Below, piece after piece: positions 1-12,151 of a DNA stretch of 64,000 nt. Source of the stretch: Smallanthus sonchifolius (Eukaryota; Streptophyta; Magnoliopsida; Asterales; Asteraceae); NCBI GenBank assembly GCA_023525975.1, contig JAKNSE010000034.1, positions 2,542,001 to 2,606,000 on the forward strand. Reading direction: 5' to 3'. The notes beneath the pieces were generated by a model. It had not been told where the DNA came from, did not search any database, and saw only the letters and a list, made by a program, of their open reading frames with translations. Made by a program: the position numbers and the translations under genes. Each line of letters starts with the position of its first letter. Position 1 is the first letter of the stretch.

Positions 1-459
1 ATCCAACCTTGCCTCCTTGCATGGTCTGACCGTAAACAACGAACTGTCTCGAGGTCCTCAGCTGAATCTGAGTACAAGGCCCTTGCTGATACCATGACAT
101 AATTAATTTGGTTAAAATCACTTTTACATGAACTCAACATTTCAGTAACAACGTCTCCTACTCTTTGGTGTGATAATCTTGGAGCTACCTATCTATCAAC
201 CAATCCTGTTTTTCATGCCCGTAGATAACATGTCGAGGTGGATTTTCACTTTGTCCATGAACAAGTGGCTCAGGGTCAACTAAACGTGCAATTCATATCT
301 ACGAGTGATCAGATTGCGGATGTCTTCACAAAGCCTTTACCCTCTCAGAGATTTGAGTTTTTAAGGTCCAAGTTGCAGACTTGCAGGTCATTCCCCGCCC
401 TCAACTTGCGAGGTAATGCGGAATTATCACACCAAGCAAATCAAGAACAATCAAATTAA
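1..459 (+). pseudogene. Ty1/copia polyprotein remnant, RNase H end
   Basis: Frame 1 reads through the RNase H part of a Copia retrotransposon polyprotein. It contains the SWSDRKQRTVSRSSAESEY block, then LWCDNLGA, the HVEVDFHFVHEQV block, and the terminal DVFTKPLP motif typical of the last residues of plant Copia pol. Two in-frame stops break it, at 100-102 and 226-228, so it cannot encode the enzyme. The element continues to the left of the window. The reading frame itself is not shifted, so decay is by point changes. No LTR is recognisable immediately downstream. Confidence 0.85.
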
Positions 460-787
460 CACCAACTTCCAAACTATCACTTTATTGATTATGAATCAAA
501 AGAAGATTACAAAGAAAGTGAAATTGAAATGCTTGACGAAGAATGCGAACAAGAAGAAAGCGTACTAACAAAACAACTACCCGTTTAAACCTAACCAAAG
601 CTCATTAACAGATGATTAACAAACTGAGAATCAGATTGACATCTTCAGCCCCTCAAACTTTGGTCATTAAGCAAACAACCCCTTGGACTTTATCAAACTT
701 GCCACTTCGACTTTAAAATAAGAAATAGTTGACTTTTATGTTTGACTTTGTTTGACCACTACACTAACAACTGTGCTTTTGAGATCT
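460..787. other. intergenic spacer, nothing recognised
   Basis: This AT-rich spacer lies between the Copia remnant and the 3' end of the first receptor kinase gene on the other strand. It probably includes that gene's 3' untranslated region. I see no open frame or repeat of note. Confidence 0.4.
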
Positions 788-3057
788 CTATCTTGGGTTT
801 GGATCATATACACTATCTAGATCAAGAGACACGAGCCCAGTTAAATTACCCGATTCAGTCTCCTTACGAGCTCTCTCTGCCGCTAAACAATCATTTAACT
901 CCATCACCACTTTGTTCATGGTTGGTCTTCTTCTAGGTGTGTCAGCAACACATGTCATTGCCACTTCTATCGCCTTCCATGCTGAATTGATGTCAAAATC
1001 ATCCGGTATCCTAGGATCAACAATGTTTTTCAAGTTCCCTTCTGATACCTTTAAACCCACCCATTGACTTAAGTGTATGTTGTCATTTTCGTATTTGGTC
1101 ACCGCTGGTTGGCCTGTAATTATCACCAGAAGCACAACCCCAAAGCTATAAACATCACTTTTCTCAGTCAACCTATTAAAAATGTAGTACCTGCAAACAG
1201 AAATTAAATCAAGATTTGTAAGCAACTATAAGATGCAAATTCTAGAATCTACATACTGCAGTAAATGACATCTATTTATTTTTCTTGAAACTAATTGTCT
1301 CATACCTTAGTAAATATATAATTTTAGAGAATAACTCACTCAGGGTCGAGGTAACCAGGAGTGCCTGCAACTTTTGTCGAAATATGGGTGCCACCTTCTG
1401 TTGGAAAAGCTCTGGACAACCCAAAGTCTGCTAGTTTTGCTTGTAATGTTCCATTCAGTAAGATGTTGGTACACTTGATATCTCTGTGTACTATTGGTGG
1501 TTTGCAACCATGATGCAAGTACTCAAGCCCTAAGAATTGATCCCCATTTTGTCAAGAATTGGATTGATCATAGAAGACAAAAATACAAGCAAATAATTTG
1601 AAATAATATGCTAACTTACCATGTGCTGCATCACATCCTATTTGTAATCTTTCTTCCCAATCCAAGATGCTAGAACTCGTATCTGCTCAAGTGATCGATT
1701 TATAACATGAAAACTTACTCTTACATGCTTGTAAAGTTTTCATTCACTTTAAACTTTAAAGTATAGATAAGCTGTTAATCAATGTCAAGGTTAAAAAGTA
1801 TGTATTGAAATTAAGTTAAATACCAAATAGAAGTTTTTCTAAGTTCCCATTAGCCATGTATTCGTAGATGATTCCCTTGTGCTTCTCATCATTGCAGTAC
1901 CCAACAAATGATGTTAAGTTTTTATGATGAACACTCAGGAGAAGATTGGCCTGCACATGAAATTTGCATACATTTTTAAGCATGCTATGAAGTTTTCACG
2001 ATGAACACTGAAATGAGAAAAACAAGTTACCTCGGCCTGAAATTCCTTTTCTCCTTGGTGTGATGATTCAGATAGCATTTTAACAGCAACTTGTGTACCA
2101 CCAATATGCCCATGGTAAACTGTTCCAAATCCTCCTTTCCCAATAACAACATTGAAGTTGTTGGTGATGCTTTGTACCTCTGAGTATGTGTATTGTTGTT
2201 TTCTTATGTGCAGCCCAGTGCCTGTGTGAGTTTAGATTACAGCTTTATATTTTTGCAAGATTGTTGGATGAAAAGGTAGTGCATCTCATACCGCGTGGCT
2301 TTTGCTTTTTAAATATCCATATGGCGACAAACACAATCAAGATCATAAAGATGAAAGCAACCGTTGCTATTGCTGGAACAATGATTTTTTTATTTTTCTT
2401 GATTTTACAAGTATTCGTGTCGCAAGAACTTGCAGCATCCTCTGTAGTATCACCATCGAAACTGAAATTTGGGTATAAGCGTTAAAACGATGAAGCAGTG
2501 AATGGTATTAAATTCATTCTTTGTGTTAAAAAAATTGGGTGCCTAACCTCAATGACAATGCTCCCTGGTTTGACTTTGCTATGAGCTTTTCTGGGACCGG
2601 TCCAATGAAATTGTTTCCTTTTAAATTACTATAACAAATAGTAATTAAGATTAGTATTTTTTTTTCTCATGTAACTATATTTCTCATGTTATAGTTCAAG
2701 GGAAATATAACTTACAGGACCTTCAGGAAGTTCAGTTCAGAGAGGAAATCAGGTACAGTTCCTGTTAAGTTGTTGTTGGACAAATCCCTGAAATAGGAAT
2801 GCTGCAGGAGTTAACTTCTGTATATATCATAGGTTTATATATCTTCCTTAGACTGTTCACTTACAAGGTATCTATCATTGTGAGATTAGCTATCCCAGAA
2901 TCTATTTCTCCATTCAATCCGCTGGCAGACAGGTTCCTGATTTCAGGTTAACTGTGAATAAGTTGTTGCAAGCAGAACGAAAATTATAACTTTTTTTTTC
3001 TTTTTTTGGCAGGGTGGGAGGGGGGGGGGGGTGTGGGGGATTTGAAATTAGTAAACA

Positions 3058-3818
3058 TACATTTTGAAATGGATTTTCGAGAGACGTCTACAGTAACAAC
3101 ACGTGATTTGTTGTTTGGGCGGTCCCCTTCTTTCATTGGCTATTTTTTGTTTATTGGAAAAAATCTTACGCTTCCTTTTTAGGCAGCAGAGATACCTCAA
3201 ATAAATTTTTTTTATCCTTTTATTTTCAAAGGTAAAAACCTTCCACCAGTACTTATTTACATTAATTGTCACCCTCTTTCTCTTTGAGTTTTTTTTTATT
3301 TTCATTTCTAACCTTTAAAGTACGTAGAGTATACGCTCTCAAACCGTTTGATTTTCTAAAAAAATGTTTTTCCTATAATAACTTTCGTTACAAGGAATGT
3401 GCCGCTATTTTTAGTATTTTTTGAGAGCATCAGTTTTTTTTAAACGAAGTAATATTTAAAATCGAGTATTTTTTTTTATTTTTTTATCATATAGTAAGCG
3501 ACGTTATCGTTGCGTTATCATGACAGAAGCAACCGCTTATGAGCGAACAATATCGTTGTCGCTGTTTTGGTTTATCGTAAGCGGGTATCAGTATTTGCTT
3601 TTATGGTTTCGACGAGCATAACTGATAACGACCAAAATCCCGCGTTATGGGGGAAGAAACGCCCACGCTCCCACCTCGAAGCGTGGGGTCTTTATATTTT
3701 TTAATCCGGTATTTTTATTTTATTTCTTTATTTTTTTGTTTCCTGTCATACGTTCGAACATTTTCATTTACTATAAAATACGTTCCCGCAGCGTAGCGTG
3801 GGTTTTAATTTCTAGTTG
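3058..3818. mobile_element. insertion in intron 4 of the broken receptor kinase
   Basis: The same intron in the intact paralogue is only 100 bp, whereas this one is about 890 bp. The extra segment lies between two near-identical words, GTAAACATACA and GTAGACATACA, which could be a target duplication. Its right end has a short GC hairpin (CCCGCAGCGTAGCGTGGG) followed by CTAG and T, which resembles a Helitron 3' end. The two readings conflict, so the class is left open. Confidence 0.45.
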
Positions 3819-4838
3819 TAGACATACAAGAATGTGATCCTGGGGGAATCCTTATCGTCACTGCTGCATCTGAGACCGTTCCAAGCAAATTCTTGTGGAG
3901 TACATGGATCTCCTTGCCAGTTTTTTGTTAATCTGTAAGTTGACTTAATGCTCCACAATGCAGCAGCTAATATCCATTACAAAAACAAAGGAAAGTAGTT
4001 ATACTTAAACTTACTTTGCTATAGAACAAAAGAACAGATGCTAAACTTACCATCTTGATCATATGTTTGCTTTTGTGGAAGCTGCTTTAGAGTGTAAAGC
4101 TCGAGGGCATTAACGATTGGAGGAAGGGTGGAATTTTTAGTTTTATTAATTGTGAGAGTATACGTTGGTGCTACAATCTCTGGTTCTGTGCTATAAACAG
4201 TGGTGGTTGAGTGATTTAGTGGAGATATAGGTCCAAAAGTGAGATTTCCATTAAGGTAAATGTTAAACTCTCTTTTCTGGTTTATTTTCAGTGTTTCAAT
4301 TTCAGCAAAGTGCAAGTAGACGAAAAACTTATCGCCATGACTACGTTCATTCCACTGTATGTTAAATGTATCTGTTGGGTATGTTGGCGTGATGGCAGTA
4401 CTCATGACCCTTGATGGCGGTTGAGTGATTCTAGAAAGCTGCGAAGAAACCTTGTTTGAGGTGTATATCGAAGTTGTATTAGGCAAACTAGTTGGACTCC
4501 AATCACTCCATAGTCGATCATACATGTCGGGTTTAAACCTTAGTTTGAAAATCAATAGAAATGAGGTTAGTACTTAGTTGTGATAAAACAAAAGGTTGTG
4601 GACTTCTTGCACACCCTCGACGAAGACCTAGATTTAGTTCTTAGTTGCGATAAAACAATGTAGAATTTGTTTTCTTGTTTTAGGTGGTTTAAAATCAAAA
4701 ACACTATTTTTAGGTGTTTTTTGAAATCATTTTTGTTTCTAGGTGATCCGCTACTCAAACTAGCGGATATGAACAATGCAAAACTAGTTTTATACCCGTC
4801 CGTTGGTCGGGTGTTTTAACATACTAATATGACGAAAC

Positions 4839-5289
4839 TTACTAAGTGCAAAAAAGTTGGACACGTGGATGACTCAGGGACACGACATGTTTATTTATCT
4901 AGCATTCTTACGGCGTCACCGTACATATGTTTCAGCGTCACCTCCATTTTTCATATGAATGTTTCAGCGAATTCGCCGAGAAACGTGAATTCAAAACCTT
5001 TTTAAGCGAAATGCCGACGTATAACCTTTTTAGGTGAAAACACGTTTCTAGGCTTTTCGCCTAAAAAAGTTTGAACATTGGCATTTTGCCCAGAAAAATT
5101 TAAACGTTGGTTTTTCGTCTATAAAAGGTTTTGACGTCAGCGTTTCGCCTAAAAGTTTTGAATTCACGTGAAGACGAATTCGCAGAAACACTCGTAAGAA
5201 AAATGGAGGTGAAACTGAAACATCTATACGGTCACGACACATGTCGCTTCCGTGAGTTATCCACTTGTCTCGAGTTTTTGCACTCTATG
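4839..5289. mobile_element. foldback MITE in the place of lost exon 2
   Basis: The left half (AAGTGCAAAAAAGTTGGACA, GTGGATGACTCA, CACCTCCATTTTTC, GCGAATTCG) reappears inverted in the right half, giving arms of roughly 200 bp around an AT-rich centre. Repeated words of the type TTTTCGCCTAAAA lie near the middle. A clear target duplication could not be read. The shape suggests a Mutator-like or other terminal-inverted-repeat element. Confidence 0.55.
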
Positions 5290-5558
5290 GTGATTATTTC
5301 AATGAATTTCTAATGTTAATATGAAAGTTGAAAAGTAAATGTTTATTTCGAGGAAATTGACTTTTCAGATATTTATCACAAATGCAAAAACGGTATCAGC
5401 CCAATAATAAAACTTTGAATAAAAACAGATTAATCATAGAAATGGTTACTGCTTGTTTTTGGAAAACATGCAGTACCTGATTGATCATTCTGGGCTCGAA
5501 CGAATAGTGTTGTAAGAAGTAAACTAAAAAGAAGCAATATTCCTTTCAACATCTTCAT

Positions 5559-6039
5559 TAATAACTATTTTGAAGCCTCTAACATGATGGCATCTTATAC
5601 ATGTGAACTGACTACGTTTAGCTACCCTAGTGGCTAGGACAATTTTCTTTGATTCTGGCTTATTCTACACGGTGGAAAATTGACTAACTTCTGCATGCGC
5701 TCCTATTTCGGTAAGAAAAAAAATGTAATGCAAGGTTGACTTGTATGAGTCAAGATTATTAATTGTGGTTCACCTTAATTCTTAATATTGTTTAAGTTGA
5801 CTTATATAATATTAAGTTGACTTTAGTACGGGGTATCAACGTCGTGAAAAAAAGCAAAATGCCGACAATATATGAAAAACACTTGTGAATTTGTGATATA
5901 TTTTTGGTAGGATTTTTATATAATCTATACAATAAAGGTTTTTTAATACCACGTATCGGCTCCGTATTCATTATAATATTTTTTTCTCCGTCTCTCGGTC
6001 TTGTTAAATACACATTTATCTTTTACTAATAATATATTT
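5559..6039. other. 5' flank of broken receptor kinase, nothing recognised
   Basis: This is the upstream region of the 788-5558 gene and would hold its promoter. It is AT-rich, and I see no clear motif or second gene. Confidence 0.3.
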
Positions 6040-6355
6040 TTAAAAAAATAATAATTGTACTAATAAAACACATTTATTTTAAATTATCCTTATTATAAAA
6101 AAATTTGAAACATAATTACGTAACTTTTATTTTCAATGAGATAGTAAATGAAGGTCAAATTATATTAAATAATAATTAACGTATTTTCGAAACCTAATTA
6201 TATATTAATTTTTATATATTTTGAATTTTGTTTTCTATTCTAAGTATATGTCAATGTTATACATTTTTACACCTATAAAATATATATATAAAGATTTAAG
6301 AATTTTATTTATTAATATTTTTCATCCCGTGTGTAGTACACGGGTTCTAATCTAA
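6040..6355 (+). mobile_element. Helitron 3' portion
   Basis: The segment shares long stretches with 17040-17449 (the word ACTAATAAAACACATTTATT and following AT-rich text). It ends in a hairpin CCCGTGTGTAGTACACGGG and then TCTAATCTAA before a T, which is the hairpin-plus-CTRR arrangement of Helitron 3' ends. The 5' end is not recognisable. Confidence 0.55.
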
Positions 6356-6644
6356 TATATACGTATATCCTGGTACGTTTTTGAATTTTACGAATTTGGA
6401 TTGAAGTTTAATAAAATTCATTAGAAATTTATAGGTTGAAAAAGATGATGGTATTTTAAAATTTTCTTTTGGATTAATGTGTTAAAACTTTTGCAAACAA
6501 CAGAAGTTATGAATAGCAACTGATCTAGTCTTTTTTTTTACCACCTGTAACAAAATTTATGTATTTATATAATTACCATGCAGCAAAAAGCCACAAACAA
6601 ATTTCAGCACAACTTGTTCAAGCGCTTAACCACAAACCAGTAGG

Positions 6645-6647
<3 letters not shown>

Positions 6648-6686
<39 letters not shown>

Positions 6687-6687
6687 T
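6648..6687 (+). repeat. TTA microsatellite
   Basis: About thirteen uninterrupted TTA units. Confidence 0.9.
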
Positions 6688-6739
6688 TAATTTTAGTATT
6701 TTATTATGTTCTTTTTAATTATTTTTGACCATATTTTGC

Positions 6740-7400
6740 AGATGCAGATAGTGTAACACAAGACAATCGTGGATCTTGTGGCATTCACTTATGAGAGGAG
6801 TTTTACATGAAGATCATACAATATTGGTCAACTTAAGGAATTGCGCATCAAGGGATTAAGCAACAAATCATTGGCATTGGGTTTTCTTAGTAAGATTTTT
6901 AATGATACACGTTGCACTCTTTTCCCTTTACTACATTTTGTTCCATTGGGTTTTCTTAATAAGATTTTTAATGATACAACATAACTGATCCAGTAGCATC
7001 AGTTTATCTTACGGATTCGAAGTACTGATTTAATATTATCCCGAAGTATGTTGTTAATTGTGTATAATGCTTGTTGCACTCTTTTCCATTAGCTATGGTT
7101 TTGTCACAATAAGTTTTTCTTGCTACGATTTTAACGAGTCAACAACTCCAAGCGTATCAAGTTGATTACCAAGGGGGAGTTATAAATATATTATTGTGGT
7201 TATCAACAATTGTATCGATAAGTTTTATTATATTTTAGATATGCTTATCATGTATTCAGATGGTTGTTGGAATTGTAGGTTGATTAGGTTTCCTCGTATA
7301 TATTGTATCTCATTTGTATAACACACTTGACCAATGAATATCATGTTAACTATTTTAGTGTAATTAGACTGTTGTGTTGACCAAAGTGAATCATAATTAA
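6740..7400 (+). mobile_element. decayed Copia 3' end with LTR remnant
   Basis: The stretch GATTACCAAGGGGGAGTTAT looks like the polypurine tract of a plant Copia element joined to the start of an LTR, and the sequence after it (TATAAATATATTATTGTGGT onwards) resembles LTR text. Upstream there is an internal duplication of the words GGGTTTTCTTA and AAGATTTTTAATGATACA. No coding frame survives. The identification is by pattern only. Confidence 0.35.
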
Positions 7401-7992
7401 ATTAGGAGATAACTTAGTGCATGTTTGTTTGAGTTTATTATGATTTTAAGTATTTTGGAACCTCTTGCACTAAGCACTTCCCGGCTTGTTTAAGAAAGAG
7501 TTCATCAAAATGAGGGAGAATTCAAATGCTACGTGGAAATTGATCAGGCTAAATTGTTTTGCATGCCATGAAAATAAATAATTAGGCTTCAACTTAAAAT
7601 TCATTGGGCTGAAATTCATGATAATATTTGGGCTTAGGCTAATTAATTTTGATGGATCACATTCTCTTAGACGTGGTTATGCAAATAAAGAATTGATTGG
7701 GTTGTCAAAATGGATATTGGGCTGGTATTCTCTTCTTGCTGCTCATATTTTATGAGGCCCGTATTACACCATATGGCCCGTATGGGTCGGATGTTACATA
7801 ATTAAATATGTTGTTTATGAACACCAACGAGGAAAAACATTTAGGATACCAGAAAGAATATGTTGGAAACAAACACAAACCAACTATGGAACACATAGAT
7901 TTCACACGGTACAATTGTACAAACAACAAACCAAGAACCACAACAGTAATAAAGCATTACACAAATGTCAAATTAAAATGTGTTTTAATTCA
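7401..7992. other. intergenic spacer, nothing recognised
   Basis: This lies downstream of the intact receptor kinase and probably includes its 3' untranslated region. No other gene was seen. Confidence 0.35.
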
Positions 7993-10900
7993 CTATATTG
8001 GGGATGGATCATATGCACTCTCCAGATTAAGGGACATGAGTCCAGTTAACTTCTTTGGTTTGGTCTCCGGACGAGCTCTTTCTGCCACTAAACAATCATT
8101 TAACTCCATCACCACTTCATTCATTGTTGGTCTTCTGCTCGGTGTGTGTGCAACACAGGCCATTGCTAGCTCTACCGCTTTCCATGCTGAATTGATGTCA
8201 TAATCCTCGAGTAGCCTTGGATCAACAATGTTATTAATGTCCCCCTCTGCTAGCTTTAAATTAACCAATTGACTTATGTGTATGTTGTCATTGTCATATT
8301 TGGTTATAGCTGGTTGGCCTGTAATTACTACTAGAAGCACAATCCCAAAGCTATAAACATCACTTTTCTCCGTCAGCCTGTTTGATGTGTAATACCTGCA
8401 TGCCATAATTGTTATTGCATTTATACCAAAAAAATACATGGAAAACATCAAAATGAGAAGTATTAATTAAGGTTTCTTACATCTCACCCTTCCAGACCTT
8501 ACCAATAGCTTTGTCATTGGTGGGATTTTATTGGGTATGGTTGTTGTTGTTTATTGCAGATAACAGAAGTTTTAGATACAAGATTAGGAAAACTCACTCA
8601 GGGTCGAGGTACCCCGGAGTACCAGCAACTGCTGTTGAAATATGTGTACCGCCTTCTGTTGGAAAAGCTTTGGACAACCCAAAGTCTGCTAGTTTTGCCT
8701 GAAATGCTTCATTCAGTAAGAGATTTGTACCCTTGATATCTCTATGGACTATTGGTGGCTTGCAACCATGATGCAGATATTCCAGCCCTAAAATAGAATC
8801 CCATTTGGTTAGTAATTTTAATGATCATTGAGTCAAAAAATACAAGCAAGTAGATCGGGAAAATTTGATTACGGACCATGTGCTGCATCACATACTATTT
8901 GCAGCCTTTCTTCCCAATTCAAGAAACTTGAAGTTGTATCTGCTCAAGTAATTTAGAATAATAGTACTTACTCTTACATATTTGCAATACCTTCATTCAC
9001 GTTGAACTGTTGAGGAAAAAAAGGATGTCTAAACTAAAGAGGAAATGTCAACAACGAAAAATACCGAGTAGATGGCTTTCTAAGTTCCCATTAGCCATGA
9101 ACTCATAAATGATTCCCTTGTGGCTTTCATCATTGCAGTATCCAACAAGCGAAATTAAGTTCTTATGATGAATACCCATGAGAAGATATGCCTGTACATG
9201 AGATAAATCTTTTAGTTTGTCATGTAATTTTCATGAGACACATTTTCTTGTTTCTAATTTTCATCTTATGCATGTGTTAAATGTTTCAATCCATGAAATG
9301 CTATATATTTACCTCAGCCTGAAATTCCTTGTCCCCTTGGAGAGATGATCCAGAAAGCATCTTGACAGCAACTTGTGTATCATCTATAATCCCATGGTAA
9401 ACTGTTCCAAATCCTCCTTTCCCAAGAACAACACTAAAGTTGTCAGTAATGCTTTGTATCTCTGAGTATGTGTACTGTTGTTTTCTTATGTCCAGCCCTC
9501 TGCCTGTTTTGTGTGTATGGATTTCATTAAAGATTATTTTGCAAGACTATCTAATTAAAGAGAAGAGATTCTCATACCGTGATTTTTCTGTTTTTTAATC
9601 ATCCATACAGCAGTAAGTGCAATCAAAATCACAAAGAGTGATGCAACTGATGCTATTACCGGAACAATGATTTTGTTATCCTTCTTGTTTTTACAAGTAT
9701 TCCTGTCACAAGAACTTGCAGGATCACCTGTACTCTCGCCATCATAACTGATATTCACGAGTAATTGTTAAATGCTAAAGCAATTAATTAATGTTATTAA
9801 ATTCAGTCACCATGTTAAAAAATAGAAGCCAAACCTTAATGACAATGAGCCCTTGTTTGCCTTTGCTTGGAGCTCTGCTGGAATTGGCCCGACGAAATTG
9901 TTTCCTTTTAGATTACTATAACAAATAATAAGTAAAATTAGTTTTTACCACCTATCTAGACTTATGACGCTAGTTCAAGGGACAGAAACTTACAGGACCG
10001 TTAGGAGGTTAAGCCCCGAGAGAAAATTAGGCACGGTTCCTGTCAAATTATTGTTTGACAAATCCCTGAAATAGGAGTGGAAAGAATAAGACTATAATTA
10101 TTGGAGTTACCTTTTGTTTATACTGTAGTTTTGTTAATCTCCACAGAATTGTTCACTTACAAAGTATGTATCAATGTCAGATTAGCTATACCAGGATCTA
10201 TACCTCCATTCAATCCATAGGCAGAAAAGTTCCTGATTTCAGATTAACTGTCAACAAAATTCTTTCATGCACAACGGGAATTTTAACTTCGAGGGAAGGG
10301 GGGGGGGGGGGTTGTTGAAATTGTTTACTTACAATGACACGATCCTAGGGAATTCGGTATCATTGTAGCTGCATCCAATGCCTTCCCAAACAAATTCTTG
10401 TGGTGTACATGGATCTCCTTGCCAGTTTTTATTATCAATTTTGTAAGTTGACTTAATGCTCCACAATGCAGCAGCTAATATCCATTACAAAGGCAAAAGA
10501 AATTAGTTATATCCAAACTTAGTTTGTTATAAAATCAAAGAACAGATTCAACACTTACCATTATGATCAAATGTTTGGTTTTGTGGGAGCTGCTTTAACG
10601 TATAAAGCTCGAGAGCATTGATGATCGGTGGAAGGGTTGAGTTTTTAGTTTTATTTATCGTGAGGGTATAGGTGGGTGCGACAGTCTCTGGCTCTGTGCT
10701 ACTCGCGGTGATGGTTGTGTGATTAAACGGAGAGAAAGGTCCAATCCAATGGTTACCATTCAGGTAAATGTTGAATTCTCTTTTCTTGTTTTTTTTCAGT
10801 ATTTGAATTTTAGCAAAGTGGAAGTACATGAAAAATTGATCAGTTGTATTATCAGAAGCCCAATTAATGTTAAATGAATCAGTTGGGTATTTTGGAATGA

Positions 10901-11810
10901 TGGCATCACTCATGACCTCTGATGGTGGGTAAATGGTTGTGAAAAGCCCAGTATTAACTTTATCTAAAGTGTATATTGGACTCCATAATCGATCATACTC
11001 GTCAGCCTGATACCTAAGTCAAGAATCAAGAAAAATGAAGTTAGTACTTTTGTGTTCTTGAAGATAATCAATTAGCTATCCAATTACTGAAAATATTTAC
11101 CTGACTGTTCCAAATGCAGAACCGAAATTCACACGTGCAAAAAGGTATAATGATCCAAAATCAGTTTCTTTATACATGTCACGTGCCAGAAGCCGTAATT
11201 CTATGGCTGATACAAAAGGCGTGCCACGGCCTGTATTTACTAGACAAACATGTATGTAATCTGATGACAAAACATGTATAATTTCCCTGTTTGTTGGTTT
11301 TGATGACGAATTAAATCTAATCGTATCCCAGTAATCCGGTCCAAGATAGACGTCAAATTCTGGAAGTTGCCCCTTGAAGTCATAATTCCCATACATAAAC
11401 CTGGCCCTTATTAGATACCTGTTACCCTTTCCTTGGGTTGGTTTTAGTGTGTAGCAGTTTCTTGTGTTTTGAGGAAAACTTCTGAGGGTGGTAAGCTGTG
11501 TATCAATGCTGAATGAATCATATATTGGCAATGTAGTATGGATTTCACCACTGTCTATGAAGTCAGCATCTGATACATAGTTTATGTTTGTTACATTATC
11601 GGTATAGCTTGAGCCCTCGACAATCCCACAATCTATGCTTATGAAGCCTGCAAAAAAGGAAAGAGAGGTTACAGGTGATTAAAGAGAAATAATTAGTGAT
11701 TATATACAAAATTATGTACCTGATTGATCATCTTGAGCATGAACCAATACTGATGTAAGAACAAAACCAAGAAGAACCAATATTGGAAGAAAACCTTGGA
11801 ATGTTGTCAT
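7993..11810 (-). CDS. malectin-like/LRR receptor-like serine/threonine kinase (LRR-I subfamily)
   Basis: Thirteen exons join without frame break to 867 codons: 11720-11810, 11101-11647, 10559-11013, 10333-10474, 10161-10232, 9994-10065, 9835-9915, 9578-9747, 9313-9503, 9065-9191, 8877-8939, 8598-8787 and 7993-8395. The order is signal peptide (about 1-25, ending VHAQ), malectin-like ectodomain (about 31-365, starting SIDCG), leucine-rich repeats encoded partly by two 72-nt exons (about 410-487), membrane helix (about 513-537) and kinase. Visible kinase residues are the loop GKGGFGTVYHG, lysine 591 in VAVK, HRDIKGTN at 685-692, DFG at 705-707 and the AGTPGYLDPE segment. It has the RD signature. 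The family includes Arabidopsis FRK1/SIRK, IOS1 and MEE39 and acts at the plasma membrane; the ligand cannot be read from sequence. The start is the only ATG that precedes a signal peptide. The neighbour at 788-5558 is a damaged tandem copy. Confidence 0.92.
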
Positions 11811-12151
11811 TTGAGAAATCCTTATTTTGATGTCTCTAGATATGGGCTCATCTTATACATGCTTACAAGGATACTACTTTATTTATTATTATTATTATTA
11901 TTTTTTTGTTTTTGTTTTTGTTGTTGTATTAGAGCTGGAGGCTGGGCAGTTTCTTTGTGGGCATCCTCATTGACTTTGTAGCATGCCTGCATGACTCTTG
12001 GCTTAAAAAATGTGTATATGAAACTTGAAAAACCATATAATATATAGGGTTGGCTAGCTTAACCTATGGATTTTCTACAGCTTGGGCTGGGCTGGGCTGG
12101 ATTATAATTAATCAAGATTATCCATCACTGTTTAAGATTATCAAGTGTGTG
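11811..12151. other. upstream region of intact receptor kinase
   Basis: This probably contains the promoter. It has a short ATT microsatellite near 11880-11900 and three tandem GGGCT units near 12086-12105. No specific regulatory site is claimed. Confidence 0.35.

Larger units (their letters stand above)
788..5558 (-). pseudogene. malectin/LRR receptor-like kinase (LRR-I type) lacking exon 2
   Basis: This is a paralogue of the intact gene at 7993-11810. Exons on the minus strand are 5477-5558 (signal peptide, start MKMLKGILLL), 4051-4538, 3828-3966, 2865-2936, 2716-2787, 2548-2628, 2292-2461 (membrane segment), 2031-2221 (GKGGFGTVYHG loop and VAVK lysine), 1824-1950, 1620-1682, 1340-1529 (HRDIKCTN, DFG, AGTPGYLDPE) and 788-1190. 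The lengths of exons 5 to 13 equal those of the paralogue. The equivalent of its 547-nt exon 2, the first half of the malectin-like domain, is absent; the interval 4539-5476 holds a foldback repeat instead. Joining exon 1 to exon 3 would shift the frame, so a full receptor cannot be made. The kinase half shows no stop. Exon 3 is 33 nt longer than in the paralogue. A short protein from an internal start remains possible. Confidence 0.8.

Noticed and set aside
2186..2485. Open frame on the + strand
   Set aside because: It lies antisense to receptor-kinase exons 8 and 9 and resembles no protein.
7808..8203. 131-residue frame on the + strand
   Set aside because: Antisense to the last exon of the receptor kinase.
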